From Desulfovibrio cuneatus DSM 11391 (GTDB lineage Bacteria > Desulfobacterota > Desulfovibrionia > Desulfovibrionales > Desulfovibrionaceae): 64,000 bases of DNA. The translations under genes were made by a program, and so were the position numbers. The notes beneath the pieces are model-generated. The model was given only the letters and a program-made list of their open reading frames with translations. It was not told the DNA's origin and made no database searches. Positions 1 through 7,847 of the stretch are shown here, piece by piece. Position 1 is the stretch's first letter; every line of letters starts with the position of its first letter. The stretch is from positions 62,001-126,000 of the forward strand of contig NZ_KE387017.1 in the NCBI RefSeq assembly GCF_000430005.1, in the 5' to 3' direction.

Positions 1-1040
1 CACAGGGCTTCGGCGGCGGCTTCCATGTCCAGCACGTCTACCCCGGCAATTTCTGCGTCCACTGGTACCACCGGGGGTTTTTGAACAGCTTTTGTTGCAG
101 GGCCTTCTTTGGGGCGCAATTTTTCCAGCTCTGTATCCAGCCCGGCAGTGCGGGCGGTGTGTAGTTCTGTTGCAAGCGCTTCTGGCAGGTTACCCTGCAC
201 CGCCTGGGCCGTAAGGGCCAGCGCATTGGCTACCACAGGCGCGCCGGAAGCACGGGAAACAATGGAAACCACCTTGCCCCAGCCTTCCCCAACGGAAGGG
301 CCGTAGCCAAAGCCAACGCTTTCATACCCGCCGCCTGTGGTGAAGGTGGCAAATATTTTCATCAGGGCATTTCCGGTAAGGGTGTCGCACACCAGCACAT
401 CCACTGCCCCGGTTACAAGGTCGTTGCCACGCAGCAGGTTGCCACCATCGCCCCTGCCGCTGCTGCCAAGGTTTACAGCATAGCCATTTTCTTGCAGGCG
501 GGTAAGGCTGCGCAGGGCAGGGCCTGCCCCTTCGCTGTTTAAAAAGGCTACGCTGGGGTTTACCAGCCCGCAGGCCTTGGCAACGGCTGTGCCATATACG
601 GCGTTGCGCAGCAAGGCTTCCCCCCGGCTGGCAGCCGTTGCCCCGGTGCAGGAAGCAATGAACATGGGGCGCCCCTTGGCAGGGGTGACTACACGCCCAA
701 TGGTGGCTACCCCAATGGGGAAGGGAAAGTGCATGGCCACAGCCCCTGCCACGGTGCCTTCGGCCAGGGCTTTTTCCAGCGCTGCCACCACGTTGGCTTC
801 GCAATTATCGGTTTCCAGCCATTCCAGGGCTTCAAACCCTGGCACTTTGGGGCCAATGGCTACCACACGCAGGCCAGGGGTGGCCTGCTGGGCCATAAGG
901 CCGCCTTGCAACACTTCTGCTGCGCCCAGTTCACTGCCAAGGGCCATTAGCCCAAGGCGCAGCACCGGGCCACCATTTTGGGCGCGGGCCAACAGGTTTT
1001 CCAGGGCCTCGCCAATGGCTTTGCGTGTTGTGCTGTTCAT
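1..1040 (-). CDS. grdD: Glycine reductase complex C, alpha subunit GrdD (3' end off the left edge)
   Basis: GrdD with GrdC forms protein C of glycine reductase, which takes the carboxymethyl-selenoether made by proteins A and B and releases acetyl phosphate. Reading the minus strand from the ATG at 1040 gives an unbroken frame of about 346 codons to the window edge, starting MNSTTRKAIGEALENLL. The family is about 385 residues, so only the C-terminus is missing. A VCDTLTGN segment near residue 240 looks like the conserved cysteine region of the PlsX-like fold. The start lies 3 bases beyond the grdC stop, so the two are almost certainly co-translated. Identity is supported strongly by the adjacent grdC. 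Confidence 0.9.
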   Translation of the reverse strand, partial: MNSTTRKAIGEALENLLARAQNGGPVLRLGLMALGSELGAAEVLQGGLMAQQATPGLRVVAIGPKVPGFEALEWLETDNCEANVVAALEKALAEGTVAGAVAMHFPFPIGVATIGRVVTPAKGRPMFIASCTGATAASRGEALLRNAVYGTAVAKACGLVNPSVAFLNSEGAGPALRSLTRLQENGYAVNLGSSGRGDGGNLLRGNDLVTGAVDVLVCDTLTGNALMKIFATFTTGGGYESVGFGYGPSVGEGWGKVVSIVSRASGAPVVANALALTAQAVQGNLPEALATELHTARTAGLDTELEKLRPKEGPATKAVQKPPVVPVDAEIAGVDVLDMEAAAEAL

Positions 1041-1043
1041 GGC

Positions 1044-2570
1044 TTACCCCTTCAGGCGGCTGGCAAGGTCGCCCAGCACTTCAAGAATAACGGCTTCCAC
1101 ATCTTGGCGGGAAACACTGCCTTGTGCAGGTTTTGGCGCTTCCACCATGAAGGAGGCACCGTCTGCCAGGTTGGTGAGCCGCCCAAGGAACAGGCTGCCT
1201 TTGCCAATAATCATAGCCCGTTGCATGGTGCCATTGCTAATGGCTTTTGCGGCATGGCCCAAAAAGGGCACGCCAGATGGAATGTGACCCTGGGTGGGGG
1301 CAAACCCCGGCACCCCGTGCTGGCGCACAAAGTCGGGTATGGCGGCTTTTTCGCCCTGGCCTTTCATAACTGCCAGGGCAGCAATCATTTTAAAGTTGGC
1401 TTCCGGCACGTTGCCCGCCCCTGCGGGCACGGTTACTTCCGGGTCGTGCAGTTCCGGGGCGTATTTGTCCACATCGGCAAACTTCAGGCCAGCGGCTTGC
1501 AATGGTTCCCACACCAGGGCGGTGGTTACGGCCTGGGGGGAAGCCCCGGCTGCCACGGTGTGCTTGCCCAAAGCGTCCAGACGTATAACGGGCAGGGTGC
1601 CGTCATCTGGCGTAAGCAGCAGGGCAAAGCAACCCAGCACATTTTCCATGGGGGGAACGTTCTTTTTTACATGCTCGCGGGCGTTCATGTACAGTTTGGG
1701 AATGGAGCCACCGCTGACTACAGCCACGTTTTTGCGTGCGCCGCAGGCAACCATGCTGGCGGAAGTAATAATAGCGGCCACCGGGGCTGCGCAAAAGGCC
1801 CGCAGGTCGAACCCGCTGGCATTGCCGCACCCGGCAATTTCGGCAATGGCTTTGGCCATGTTGCCGCCGCCGCGCTGGTTAATGTCGCCCACGGCTTCTT
1901 CGGAACAATCCACCACGAAGTCGATGTCATCTGGCTTCATGCCGGCATTTTTTATCAGGTGCAGCAGGGCAAGCACTGCCCCGGCTTTGCTGGCAAGGTT
2001 TTCCAGCAGTACGTGGGCGCTGAGGTTTTCATCCACGTCGTGCCCCGGGCGGCAGCAGCCCACAACAGCACCGTGGTAATACAGGGGCAAGGCATGGCGC
2101 TGGTTTACTTCTTCGGTAATGGCGGTAGCTTCGCGCCCCTGTCCCAGGCGTTTAAGCTGTTCCGGGCCAAGCAGGGGGTGGCTTTCCAGGGCAGGGCGCA
2201 CAGAAGCGGCAAACCCTTTTTCCAACCATACAAGGTCAAACACATCACATATGTCCAGCAGGCCCAAAAATTCATCTTCAGGCATGATTTCGCCAAATTC
2301 GCCAAAACGCTGGGCCTGGGCCACCGGGTTGTCCAGGTGCGGGCGGGGCAGGGCTTCCAGGGCGTTGGTGTCTATGGCACCAATATAGGCCAGGTGCGGG
2401 GCGTACTGGCAAATGGCATCAAAAGGGCGCACAGCCCCGGCAAGTGACGCCAAAAAGGGCGATTCCGGGTGTGCTTTGCGCTCCTGATAGGTGGTGGTGC
2501 CATAGTGCAGCCCCAGTTCTGAAGCGTAGTTCAGGCAATACGCAGTTGCCTTGATTGCGGCTGTAACCAT
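1044..2570 (-). CDS. grdC: Glycine reductase complex C, beta subunit GrdC
   Basis: This 508-residue protein is the beta subunit of glycine/sarcosine/betaine reductase protein C, a thiolase/FabH-like acyl enzyme that binds the acetyl group before phosphorolysis to acetyl phosphate. Length matches the family (about 510). Recognisable stretches are the N-terminal MVTAAIKATAYCLNYASELGL, the central FVVDCSEEAVGDINQRGGGN and the C-terminal GKGSLFLGRLTNLADGASF. A GGAG ribosome site lies 7 bases before the ATG. It precedes grdD by 3 bases. Repeat B1 fills its 5' leader, separating it from trxB. Protein C is shared by glycine, sarcosine and betaine reductases, so this gene alone does not set substrate. 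Confidence 0.93.
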   Translation of the reverse strand: MVTAAIKATAYCLNYASELGLHYGTTTYQERKAHPESPFLASLAGAVRPFDAICQYAPHLAYIGAIDTNALEALPRPHLDNPVAQAQRFGEFGEIMPEDEFLGLLDICDVFDLVWLEKGFAASVRPALESHPLLGPEQLKRLGQGREATAITEEVNQRHALPLYYHGAVVGCCRPGHDVDENLSAHVLLENLASKAGAVLALLHLIKNAGMKPDDIDFVVDCSEEAVGDINQRGGGNMAKAIAEIAGCGNASGFDLRAFCAAPVAAIITSASMVACGARKNVAVVSGGSIPKLYMNAREHVKKNVPPMENVLGCFALLLTPDDGTLPVIRLDALGKHTVAAGASPQAVTTALVWEPLQAAGLKFADVDKYAPELHDPEVTVPAGAGNVPEANFKMIAALAVMKGQGEKAAIPDFVRQHGVPGFAPTQGHIPSGVPFLGHAAKAISNGTMQRAMIIGKGSLFLGRLTNLADGASFMVEAPKPAQGSVSRQDVEAVILEVLGDLASRLKG

Positions 2571-2608
2571 GGGGGGTCTCCGTAAAGAATATTTTGTGTG
2601 TGTAATCT

Positions 2609-2799
2609 GGGGACGTTGTCCCCCATACCCCCTACAAGGGGAATGATTGACTCGGCCCTTCCTGGACCTCGGCCTGCGACTCCCGCCCTACGGGCGGTTC
2701 CCAATTGTGCTTCCTGCACAATTGTCCCCTTGCCCCCCATTTGCATCCCCTTTTCCGCAAAGCGAAAAAGAGAACGCTGATGCGGGTTCCAAGGTCATT
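2609..2799 (-). repeat. Intergenic repeat family B, copy B1 (interrupted by element C)
   Basis: Read on the minus strand this segment starts with CCTTGGAACCCGCATCAGCG, carries a TTTTTCGC/GCGGAAAA hairpin and ends in GGGGGTATGGGGGAC plus AACGTCCCC. The same order of blocks recurs at 26010-26122 (copy B2). B1 differs by about 80 extra bases, element C, inserted between CAAGGGG and CCCCTTG, the two arms of a hairpin. The end of B1 is 38 bases before the grdC start, so it forms the grdC leader. Both B copies point the same way relative to the gene downstream. Confidence 0.75.
2647..2726 (+). repeat. Element C, copy C1, nested in repeat B1
   Basis: About 80 bases running from TTGACTCGGCCC to CACAATTGTC, with internal palindromes (CCGCCC..GGGCGG and CAATTGTG..CACAATTG). 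A near-identical block is found at 36351-36431, there inside the loop of a family A repeat. Between the copies the stem bases covary (CAATTGTG/CACAATTG here, CAATTCCG/CGGAATTG there), so base pairing is kept although sequence drifts. The element matches no insertion-sequence family that I recognise and encodes nothing. Confidence 0.7.
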
Positions 2800-2898
2800 A
2801 TGTCCTTAGTGGTGGAGTGGGGGAGGAGGTAGAGCCTTTCCCTGAACAAAGCACTCACCCGATTACTGAGGATTTTTTGGCTCTGCCCAGGAAGGGAA

Positions 2899-2949
2899 GT
2901 TGTGTGCGGGGCGATGTGTATTGAGGCATACATGAGCGTCGCACACAAC
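2899..2949 (-). terminator. Hairpin downstream of trxB
   Basis: A perfect 10-base inverted repeat (GTTGTGTGCG/CGCACACAAC) with further pairing inside the loop lies 36 bases past the trxB stop. No clear T run follows on the minus strand, so it may be a stabilising hairpin rather than an intrinsic terminator. Confidence 0.4.
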
Positions 2950-2984
2950 GAACCTGACACAGGCAGAACAAAAAAGACTAGTAA

Positions 2985-3899
2985 TCAATGGGTGACGATA
3001 AAGTGATAGGCGGACATGGCTGCCAAAGCACCGTCGCCCGCTGCGGTAACAACCTGCCGCAAGGGCGTGTTGCGCACATCGCCTGCGGCAAAAATGCCCG
3101 GCACAGAAGTTTGGAGGCGCTCATCCGTGGCTATCCAGCCGCCATCCACCCTGTCCAGTTGTCCATTGAGGAACGTGGCGGTGGGCACGGTGCCCACAAA
3201 CACAAATACCCCGGCAACGGGCAGGGTGCTTAGCTCCCCTGTTTTGACGTTTTTCAGGGTTATGCCTTCCACAAGGCCTTCACCGTCTATGCTTTCCACG
3301 ACGCTATCCCACACGGCCACAATTTTCTCATTCTTCAAGGCACGGTCTATTGCCATGCGGTCTGCCCGGAATTCGTCGCGGCGGTGCACAATGGATACCT
3401 TGGAAGCAAACCGGGTAAGGTAACAGGCTTCTTCCACGGCGGTGTTGCCGCCGCCAATAACCGCCACTTCTTCATCGGTAAAAAAGGCCCCGTCGCACAC
3501 GGCGCAAAAGCTGACACCAGCGCCAATAAGGTCGTTTTCACCCTTGCAGCCAAGGCGGCGAAATGTTGCCCCTGTAGCCACAATAATGGCTTTTGCGGCA
3601 ATATCGCCTGCATCGGTATGCACAGTGTGGTGCTTTTCCCCTGGGGTAATGCCGCGCACCAGCGCATTGCGAAATTCCACACCCAGGGACATGGCGTGGT
3701 CGTAAAACGATTGGGCCAGGTCCGGCCCGCTGATGGCCTTGATGCCGGGCCAGTTTTCCACTTCATTGGTAATAAGAATTTGCCCGCCGTGGCTGGTTTT
3801 TTCCAGCACCACAAGGTCCAGCCCGGCCCGCTTGCCGTAAATGGCTGCGGTAAGCCCGGCGGCACCGCCGCCTATAATAACCAGCTCATGTGTTTCCAT
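2985..3899 (-). CDS. trxB: Thioredoxin reductase (glycine-reductase associated)
   Basis: A 304-residue FAD/NADPH thioredoxin reductase. It has the N-terminal FAD motif IIGGGAAGLTAA, the redox-active CAVC at residues 132-135, the NADPH motif VIGGGNTAVEEA and the C-terminal FAAGDVRNTPLRQ. It supplies electrons from NADPH, through thioredoxin, that glycine reductase needs to reset its selenol/disulfide. Placement between grdB and grdC is typical of grd loci. The partner trxA and the substrate-carrying selenoprotein grdA are not seen in the window. A GGAATG ribosome site precedes the start. Two family A repeats separate it from grdB. Confidence 0.93.
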   Translation of the reverse strand: METHELVIIGGGAAGLTAAIYGKRAGLDLVVLEKTSHGGQILITNEVENWPGIKAISGPDLAQSFYDHAMSLGVEFRNALVRGITPGEKHHTVHTDAGDIAAKAIIVATGATFRRLGCKGENDLIGAGVSFCAVCDGAFFTDEEVAVIGGGNTAVEEACYLTRFASKVSIVHRRDEFRADRMAIDRALKNEKIVAVWDSVVESIDGEGLVEGITLKNVKTGELSTLPVAGVFVFVGTVPTATFLNGQLDRVDGGWIATDERLQTSVPGIFAAGDVRNTPLRQVVTAAGDGALAAMSAYHFIVTH

Positions 3900-3962
3900 G
3901 TGCGTTTCATTCCTTTGCTGCTATTATGTTGCACCTTTTAACAAATTGACAATGAGGCATCA

Positions 3963-4087
3963 GAAAACGCTGTATTTTTTGTGTTTGGCAAGGCGCAAGC
4001 GTTTTTACCAAAGGGGGTGGGCTCTTTGGCCCTGCCCCCTTTGGTAAAAAGGTGAAGAAACGCCGCCAACCCAAAAACAGTATTTCC
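3963..4087 (-). repeat. Repeat family A, copy A1 (divergent)
   Basis: A divergent member of the family with the same plan. Outer arms pair around GTTTGGCAAGGCG and CGCCGCCAAC. Inner arms TTTTTACCAAAGGGGG and CCCCCTTTGGTAAAAA are perfect complements. It lies in tandem with copy A2, 29 bases apart, in the grdB-trxB spacer and in the same orientation as those genes. Confidence 0.7.
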
Positions 4088-4116
4088 TGAGAAGATCACT
4101 CATTCAAGGGCACTTG

Positions 4117-4241
4117 GGAAACGCGTAGTTATTTTGTTTGGCAAGGCACGAGCTTTTTTTGAAGCAGGAGTGGACTCTTCCGTCCTCGACTGTTTCAAAA
4201 AAAGTGAAGTAACGCCGCCAAACGGAATAAATCAGCGTTTC
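4117..4241 (-). repeat. Repeat family A, copy A2, abutting the grdB stop
   Basis: On the minus strand this copy reads AGAAACGCTGATTTATTCCG at its left end and TTGCCAAACAAAATAAC..GCGTTTCCC at its right end, which are imperfect inverted repeats. The inner hairpin is ACTTTTTTTGAAACAG/CTGCTTCAAAAAAAGCT. It begins one base after the grdB stop codon. It is nearly identical to the copy at 25867-25992. Confidence 0.85.
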
Positions 4242-4242
4242 T

Positions 4243-5547
4243 TTAGAAGACGGTTTGCTCGGTGACATCGGCCCCCAAAGCCTTCAGGGCTTTTTCCACC
4301 AGACCGCGGCGCAATTTTTTTTCTTCTGCGGGGGAAAGGGTGGGGTTCCCCAAGGGGTAAGGAATGGCCACCGTGGGAATGATGCGGTTGGCACCCACGC
4401 TTTGGGAAATGGGCACAATGGAGGCCATGTGCACAACAGGCATGTCGCCAGCTTCTTCAATAGCTTTTGCAAGCGTTGCACCGCAACGCGTACAAGTTCC
4501 TCACGTGGATGTGAGGATAACCGCCTGTACGTTGGCCTCCTTCAGTTTTTGGCCAATTTCTTCCCCCCACTTTTTGGCGCTGGCAACGGCTGTGCCGTTA
4601 CCCACAGTGGAGTAGAACAGGTGGTGGAGCTTGCCAATTTTCTTTTCTCTTTCCAGGTCGCGCAGCACGTCTACGGGCAGCACCCTGTCTGCATCCTGGT
4701 TGGCAAAGGTCTGGTCATACCCGCCGTGAGCGGTCTGGTAGGTTGTGTCTGTCAGGTCGTTCACCCCGGCAATGTCATATTCGCCGTAGCTGCGGGCACT
4801 GGAAGCGGCAATGTGGTCCGGGTTGCCTTTGGGCACTATTCCGCCGGAGGTCACCAGGGCAATGGTGGCCCCTGCCATGTTGGTAATGCCGGGGCGCGGT
4901 GTTACCCTGTCGAACACGGGCATTTTATATTCTGTGGTAAAGGGCTTGCCTGCCAGTTTCAGCAGCAGCATGTCTACAGCGCGTTCTGCACCGGGCTTTT
5001 CGTAGAACATGTTCACCCGTACCCCGCGCTCAATATAGCCTTCAGCTTCCGGGCTTTGCAGGGCTTCTTTGCGCAGTAATTTCAGCAGCAGGGCAGCCAT
5101 GGCCGGAATGGCCTGGCCCATGCCGCGGGCGCTGTCTGCCGCCGGAATAATGTAGGTGCCTGCCTTATACAGTTCTACGCCGGGGTTTTCAGGAAACATG
5201 GCGGTAACGGTGGGAATGCCACACGCTTCGCCTATAGCCGCGCACACGGTGCCGCAAGCCATGCCGTAGCGGCCTGCGTTAAAGGCCGGGCCTGCCACCA
5301 GGGCATCTGCCTTGTATTTCTTTACAGTAGTGGCCACCAGGGCTGCCACTTCTTTCTGGTTTGCCACGCAGTAGTTGTCGCCGCACACAATGGTGGCAAC
5401 CACTTCTGCTTCACCTTTCAGGGCTGCATGCAGGGCCATGGCAGGGCCAGCCTGCCCCACCCTCACTTCCGGCTTGTGGTCTGCCATTTCTTCGCCGCCA
5501 ACGCCGCCAAAGAACTGGTTTATGTAATGAATAACACGATATGCCAT
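4243..5547 (-). CDS. grdB: Glycine reductase complex B selenoprotein GrdB (in-frame UGA = Sec)
   Basis: The selenocysteine subunit of protein B, which activates the amino substrate with the pyruvoyl subunit and transfers the carboxymethyl group to selenoprotein A. The frame from 5547 meets TGA at 4501-4503 and continues to TAA at 4243-4245, giving 434 residues, the usual family size. The Sec context is VILTST-U-GTCTRCGATLAKAIE, the conserved GrdB/F/H active site. A perfect 7-bp hairpin with a GGU loop starts 11 bases after the TGA, as in bacterial SECIS elements. The gene follows grdE by 72 bases. Automated gene calling would split it into two ORFs (4501-5547 and 4243-4443). GrdF or GrdH (sarcosine, betaine) are alternatives, but the glycine riboswitch and grdX/grdE context favour glycine. 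Confidence 0.94.
4473..4503 (-). promoter_or_regulatory. UGA selenocysteine codon and bacterial SECIS hairpin of grdB
   Basis: The Sec codon TGA occupies 4501-4503 on the minus strand. After an 11-base spacer comes GCGTTGC-GGT-GCAACGC (4473-4489), a perfect 7-bp stem with a GGU loop. Spacing and the G/U in the loop fit SelB-binding SECIS elements of bacterial selenoproteins. selD at the right edge supports selenocysteine use. Confidence 0.9.
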
Positions 5548-5619
5548 GAATATTCTCCTTTATCACCCCATGGGGTGTTGCGTGCTTTACATGCCGCCGC
5601 AGGCGGCTTGAGAGATAGC

Positions 5620-6906
5620 TTAAATGGTGTAGGCCCCAATTTTATTGAACCCTAGCTCGTTGGTGGCCCCAAGAATGGCTTGCAGTTCCACTTCCATGGA
5701 ACCGTCGGCCCGCAGGGAACCGAAGAAGCCGCCAGCAATCACGTCGGCCTGGGCCGGGTCGCCCAGTACTTTTGCCATGGGGGGCAGCACAATGGTGGCG
5801 TTGGCATTGCCAGCCGTGACCACGGCGGTCCCTTCCGGGCAGGAATCTGCCAGCGACTGGCTTGCCCCGTTGGCCCCGGCATATTCGTCTGTGACCAGCA
5901 CGGTTTTAATGCCTGCGCTTTCTGCTTTCACGCAGTTAAGCACCAGGTCGGCGTCGGGGTTGCCAAAGCCTTCTTCGGAAATAACGGCGGCGGTAACACC
6001 CAGCATGCTGGCCAGTTTTACGGCATAGGAAGAACTGCGCTGCTTGTCTGCCAGGGTCACGTTTTCATTGGTCAGGATAACGCCCACAAAGTTGATTTCT
6101 TTGCCATGGCGGGCATACAGGGCTTTGATAATGGGGTTATTCTGGTGCACGTACGTGTTGTTTTTATCGCAGGCAGAAACGCAGTTGCCGGAAATAACGG
6201 CACCGTCCATTATTTCTGTGGGGCTGATAAGGGTGGGCAGGGTTTTTTTGGCATCAACACCGTATACCCAGGTGTCGTGCAGCAGCCCTTGCGATTGGAG
6301 CATGTAAATATAGGCCACCTTGGGCAGGCCGGGGTGGGCTGCCATGGCTTCTGCCAGGGGGGGGAATGCATAGTGTTCCACGCGGGCTGCTTTTGCTGCT
6401 TTGCAGCGGCAGGCCAGGTAATGGGCGGCTTTAAGCCCCACCATGCGGCAGGTGGCTTCTGCTTCATGCAGGGTCACGTCTTCACGCGGGGTAAGGCCCA
6501 GCACAATGTTGCAGGTGCTGGAAAAAGGGGTGTAGGCTGCGCCGGGGCCGCTCATGTCCACAATACCTTCCTGCGGGGCCACAAGGCGGCCTGTGGTGAG
6601 CACGGTGGCACCTTCCAGCACAAAGGTTGCGCCTTGGCCCACTGTTTCCACACCGCCAATAAAGCCGGGGAACACTTCGTTGCCACCAGAGAGTTTGCAA
6701 CGTGGTTCCACAGCGTCTTTTACGGGCATAATACGAATGCTCTCGCCGGGGTGGGCCAAATCAACCGTAACCGCGGCAAGGCGTGGGTCTTCAAGCAGCA
6801 GGGCTTGTAGTTCCTGCTGGTTGATAACCAGAACATCATTTTCCAGGGTTGTTTGCGGACCGAAGCGCAGGGAGCGCACGGGAGCCTTATGCAATTCAAG
6901 CTTCAC
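5620..6906 (-). CDS. grdE: Glycine reductase complex B proprotein GrdE (pyruvoyl subunit)
   Basis: Precursor of the two non-selenium subunits of protein B. In characterised GrdE the chain is cut at Cys-242 and that residue becomes a pyruvoyl group that forms a Schiff base with glycine. With the GTG start at 6906, preceded by GGAGG at 5 bases, the protein is 428 residues, exactly the family length. Its SGNCVSACDKNN motif then places the first cysteine at residue 242. A longer frame from 6996 would add 30 residues not seen in the family. The start codon lies inside the 3' end of grdX (11-base overlap), so translation is probably coupled. Confidence 0.94.
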   Translation of the reverse strand: MKLELHKAPVRSLRFGPQTTLENDVLVINQQELQALLLEDPRLAAVTVDLAHPGESIRIMPVKDAVEPRCKLSGGNEVFPGFIGGVETVGQGATFVLEGATVLTTGRLVAPQEGIVDMSGPGAAYTPFSSTCNIVLGLTPREDVTLHEAEATCRMVGLKAAHYLACRCKAAKAARVEHYAFPPLAEAMAAHPGLPKVAYIYMLQSQGLLHDTWVYGVDAKKTLPTLISPTEIMDGAVISGNCVSACDKNNTYVHQNNPIIKALYARHGKEINFVGVILTNENVTLADKQRSSSYAVKLASMLGVTAAVISEEGFGNPDADLVLNCVKAESAGIKTVLVTDEYAGANGASQSLADSCPEGTAVVTAGNANATIVLPPMAKVLGDPAQADVIAGGFFGSLRADGSMEVELQAILGATNELGFNKIGAYTI

Positions 6907-7396
6907 AGTTCCCTCCAGTACAGGGCAATAAGGTATCAGGCAGGAAGGGCGGTATGCCGCCTTCAAGCCCAAGTTCAGCCCACCCCGCTTGGGCAAGGGG
7001 CAGGCGCATCAGTTCAAGGTCAATGGTGGCGCAGTCGCGCAGGAATGAATGGGGGGCTTGGTGCGGCAACAGCACCGGGGCGGTTTGGTAAATACCCAGA
7101 GCTTCCTCCACAAGATGCAGGGAGGTAAGGTTTACCTGTGCTTGCTGTGTGGTGGCCTGTGTATTTGCCTGAATGGTGGAGGCTGTGCTGTTTTGGAGCA
7201 AGAGAGAGCGGTAAGGCTGCTGGTGCGGCCTGTAATTACCGTACAGCGGGTGGTGCAAAAGCTGCCACCCGGCATGCACCCGGTTGCGCCCTGCAAGGAG
7301 CACATCCAGTGAGGAAACAGGCGTCAGGCCCAGTTCCCAGCCAGGAAAGCGCAGAACGCGCATAAGCGGATTGTTTGAAAAAAGCACAAACACCAT
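6896..7396 (-). CDS. grdX: GrdX family protein
   Basis: A 166-residue protein matching GrdX, a small protein of unknown function found at the head of glycine/sarcosine/betaine reductase operons. Family features are the N-terminal LFSNNPLM, the FPGWELGL block, the middle HPLYGNYRPHQQPYRSLLL and the later SLHLVEEALGIYQ. It is the first gene after the glycine riboswitch and overlaps the grdE start by 11 bases. The C-terminus after about residue 120 is longer than in GrdX proteins that I recall and runs across the grdE ribosome site. Confidence 0.85.
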   Translation of the reverse strand: MVFVLFSNNPLMRVLRFPGWELGLTPVSSLDVLLAGRNRVHAGWQLLHHPLYGNYRPHQQPYRSLLLQNSTASTIQANTQATTQQAQVNLTSLHLVEEALGIYQTAPVLLPHQAPHSFLRDCATIDLELMRLPLAQAGWAELGLEGGIPPFLPDTLLPCTGGNCEA

Positions 7397-7444
7397 AACA
7401 ATAGCCCCCCCGTTGGGGTTTAGCCCTGTTATAAGCGTTCATGC

Positions 7445-7545
7445 CTACTTCAGAGTGCGTCCAGCCATGCTCCTTGGGCCTGAGAGATTCGGTTGCCCTT
7501 TCCCCTTCGGCGTTGCCGGAAAATTCCAGCAAACTCTCACATAGC
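7445..7545 (-). promoter_or_regulatory. Glycine riboswitch (single aptamer) of the grd operon
   Basis: On the minus strand the segment contains the gcvT-type signatures in order: GTGAGAGTTTGC, GCCGAAGGGG, AATCTCTCAGGC, AAGGAGC and CTGGACGCACTCTGAAG. Only one aptamer is visible. The GGAGC block replaces the usual GGACAG. The region between it and the grdX ATG at 7396 contains ATAACA..CCCC-AACG-GGGG..TGTTAT pairing that could act as the expression platform. It should turn on grdX-grdE-grdB when glycine is abundant. Confidence 0.9.
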
Positions 7546-7685
7546 TTTCAACCGCGTTGGGCAGTGGGGGGCGGTTTTGCCGCGTTTCCCGTTTGCCTCG
7601 TACTATACTGTACAGTAAAGGAAAAATGCATCATCACGTTACGCCATTATACTATTCCTCCCCTGTAGAATGCAAGTGTCTTTGT

Positions 7686-7715
7686 CGGAGATTGAGAAAA
7701 TTTTCCCAATCTCCG
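7686..7715. terminator. Hairpin in the uhpC-like/grd spacer
   Basis: CGGAGATTG and CAATCTCCG form a perfect 9-bp stem with a 12-base AT-rich loop. It lies between the uhpC-like gene and the glycine riboswitch, about 130 bases past the first gene's stop. No long T run follows. The rest of the 7550-7810 spacer shows no gene. Confidence 0.4.
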
Positions 7716-7813
7716 AAATGTGAGACGGATGGCCAGAGTTTGTTCTTTGTGAATGGAATGGCACAAGCCCTGGCTTGAGAACGAGAAACATCTGACCAAG
7801 TAGAGAAATGTAC

Positions 7814-7841
7814 GGTGTGGCAGCAAGGCTGTTGCCACACC
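7814..7841 (-). terminator. Terminator of the uhpC-like gene
   Basis: GGTGTGGCA/TGCCACACC stem (9 bp, 10-base loop) begins 6 bases past the stop codon at 7848. The downstream minus-strand sequence GTACATTTCTC is only moderately T-rich. Confidence 0.55.
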
Positions 7842-7847
7842 ATAGCG

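Noticed and set aside
978-2447. Long plus-strand frame (489 codons) opposite grdC
   Set aside because: It is antisense to a clear GrdC, has a composition rich in G, H, Q and A typical of shadow frames, no ribosome site and no known motif.
2571-2984. Possible hidden grdA (selenoprotein A) in the trxB-grdC spacer
   Set aside because: The spacer is shorter than grdA, is mostly repeat B1 with element C, and shows no Sec motif.
4243-4443. Separate 66-residue gene downstream of a 348-residue grdB
   Set aside because: It is the C-terminal part of GrdB after the selenocysteine UGA; the frame and conserved motif continue through the codon.
5680-6810. Plus-strand frame of 376 codons opposite grdE
   Set aside because: Shadow of grdE; residues are mostly G, H, F, C without any domain, and grdE matches its family along its full length.
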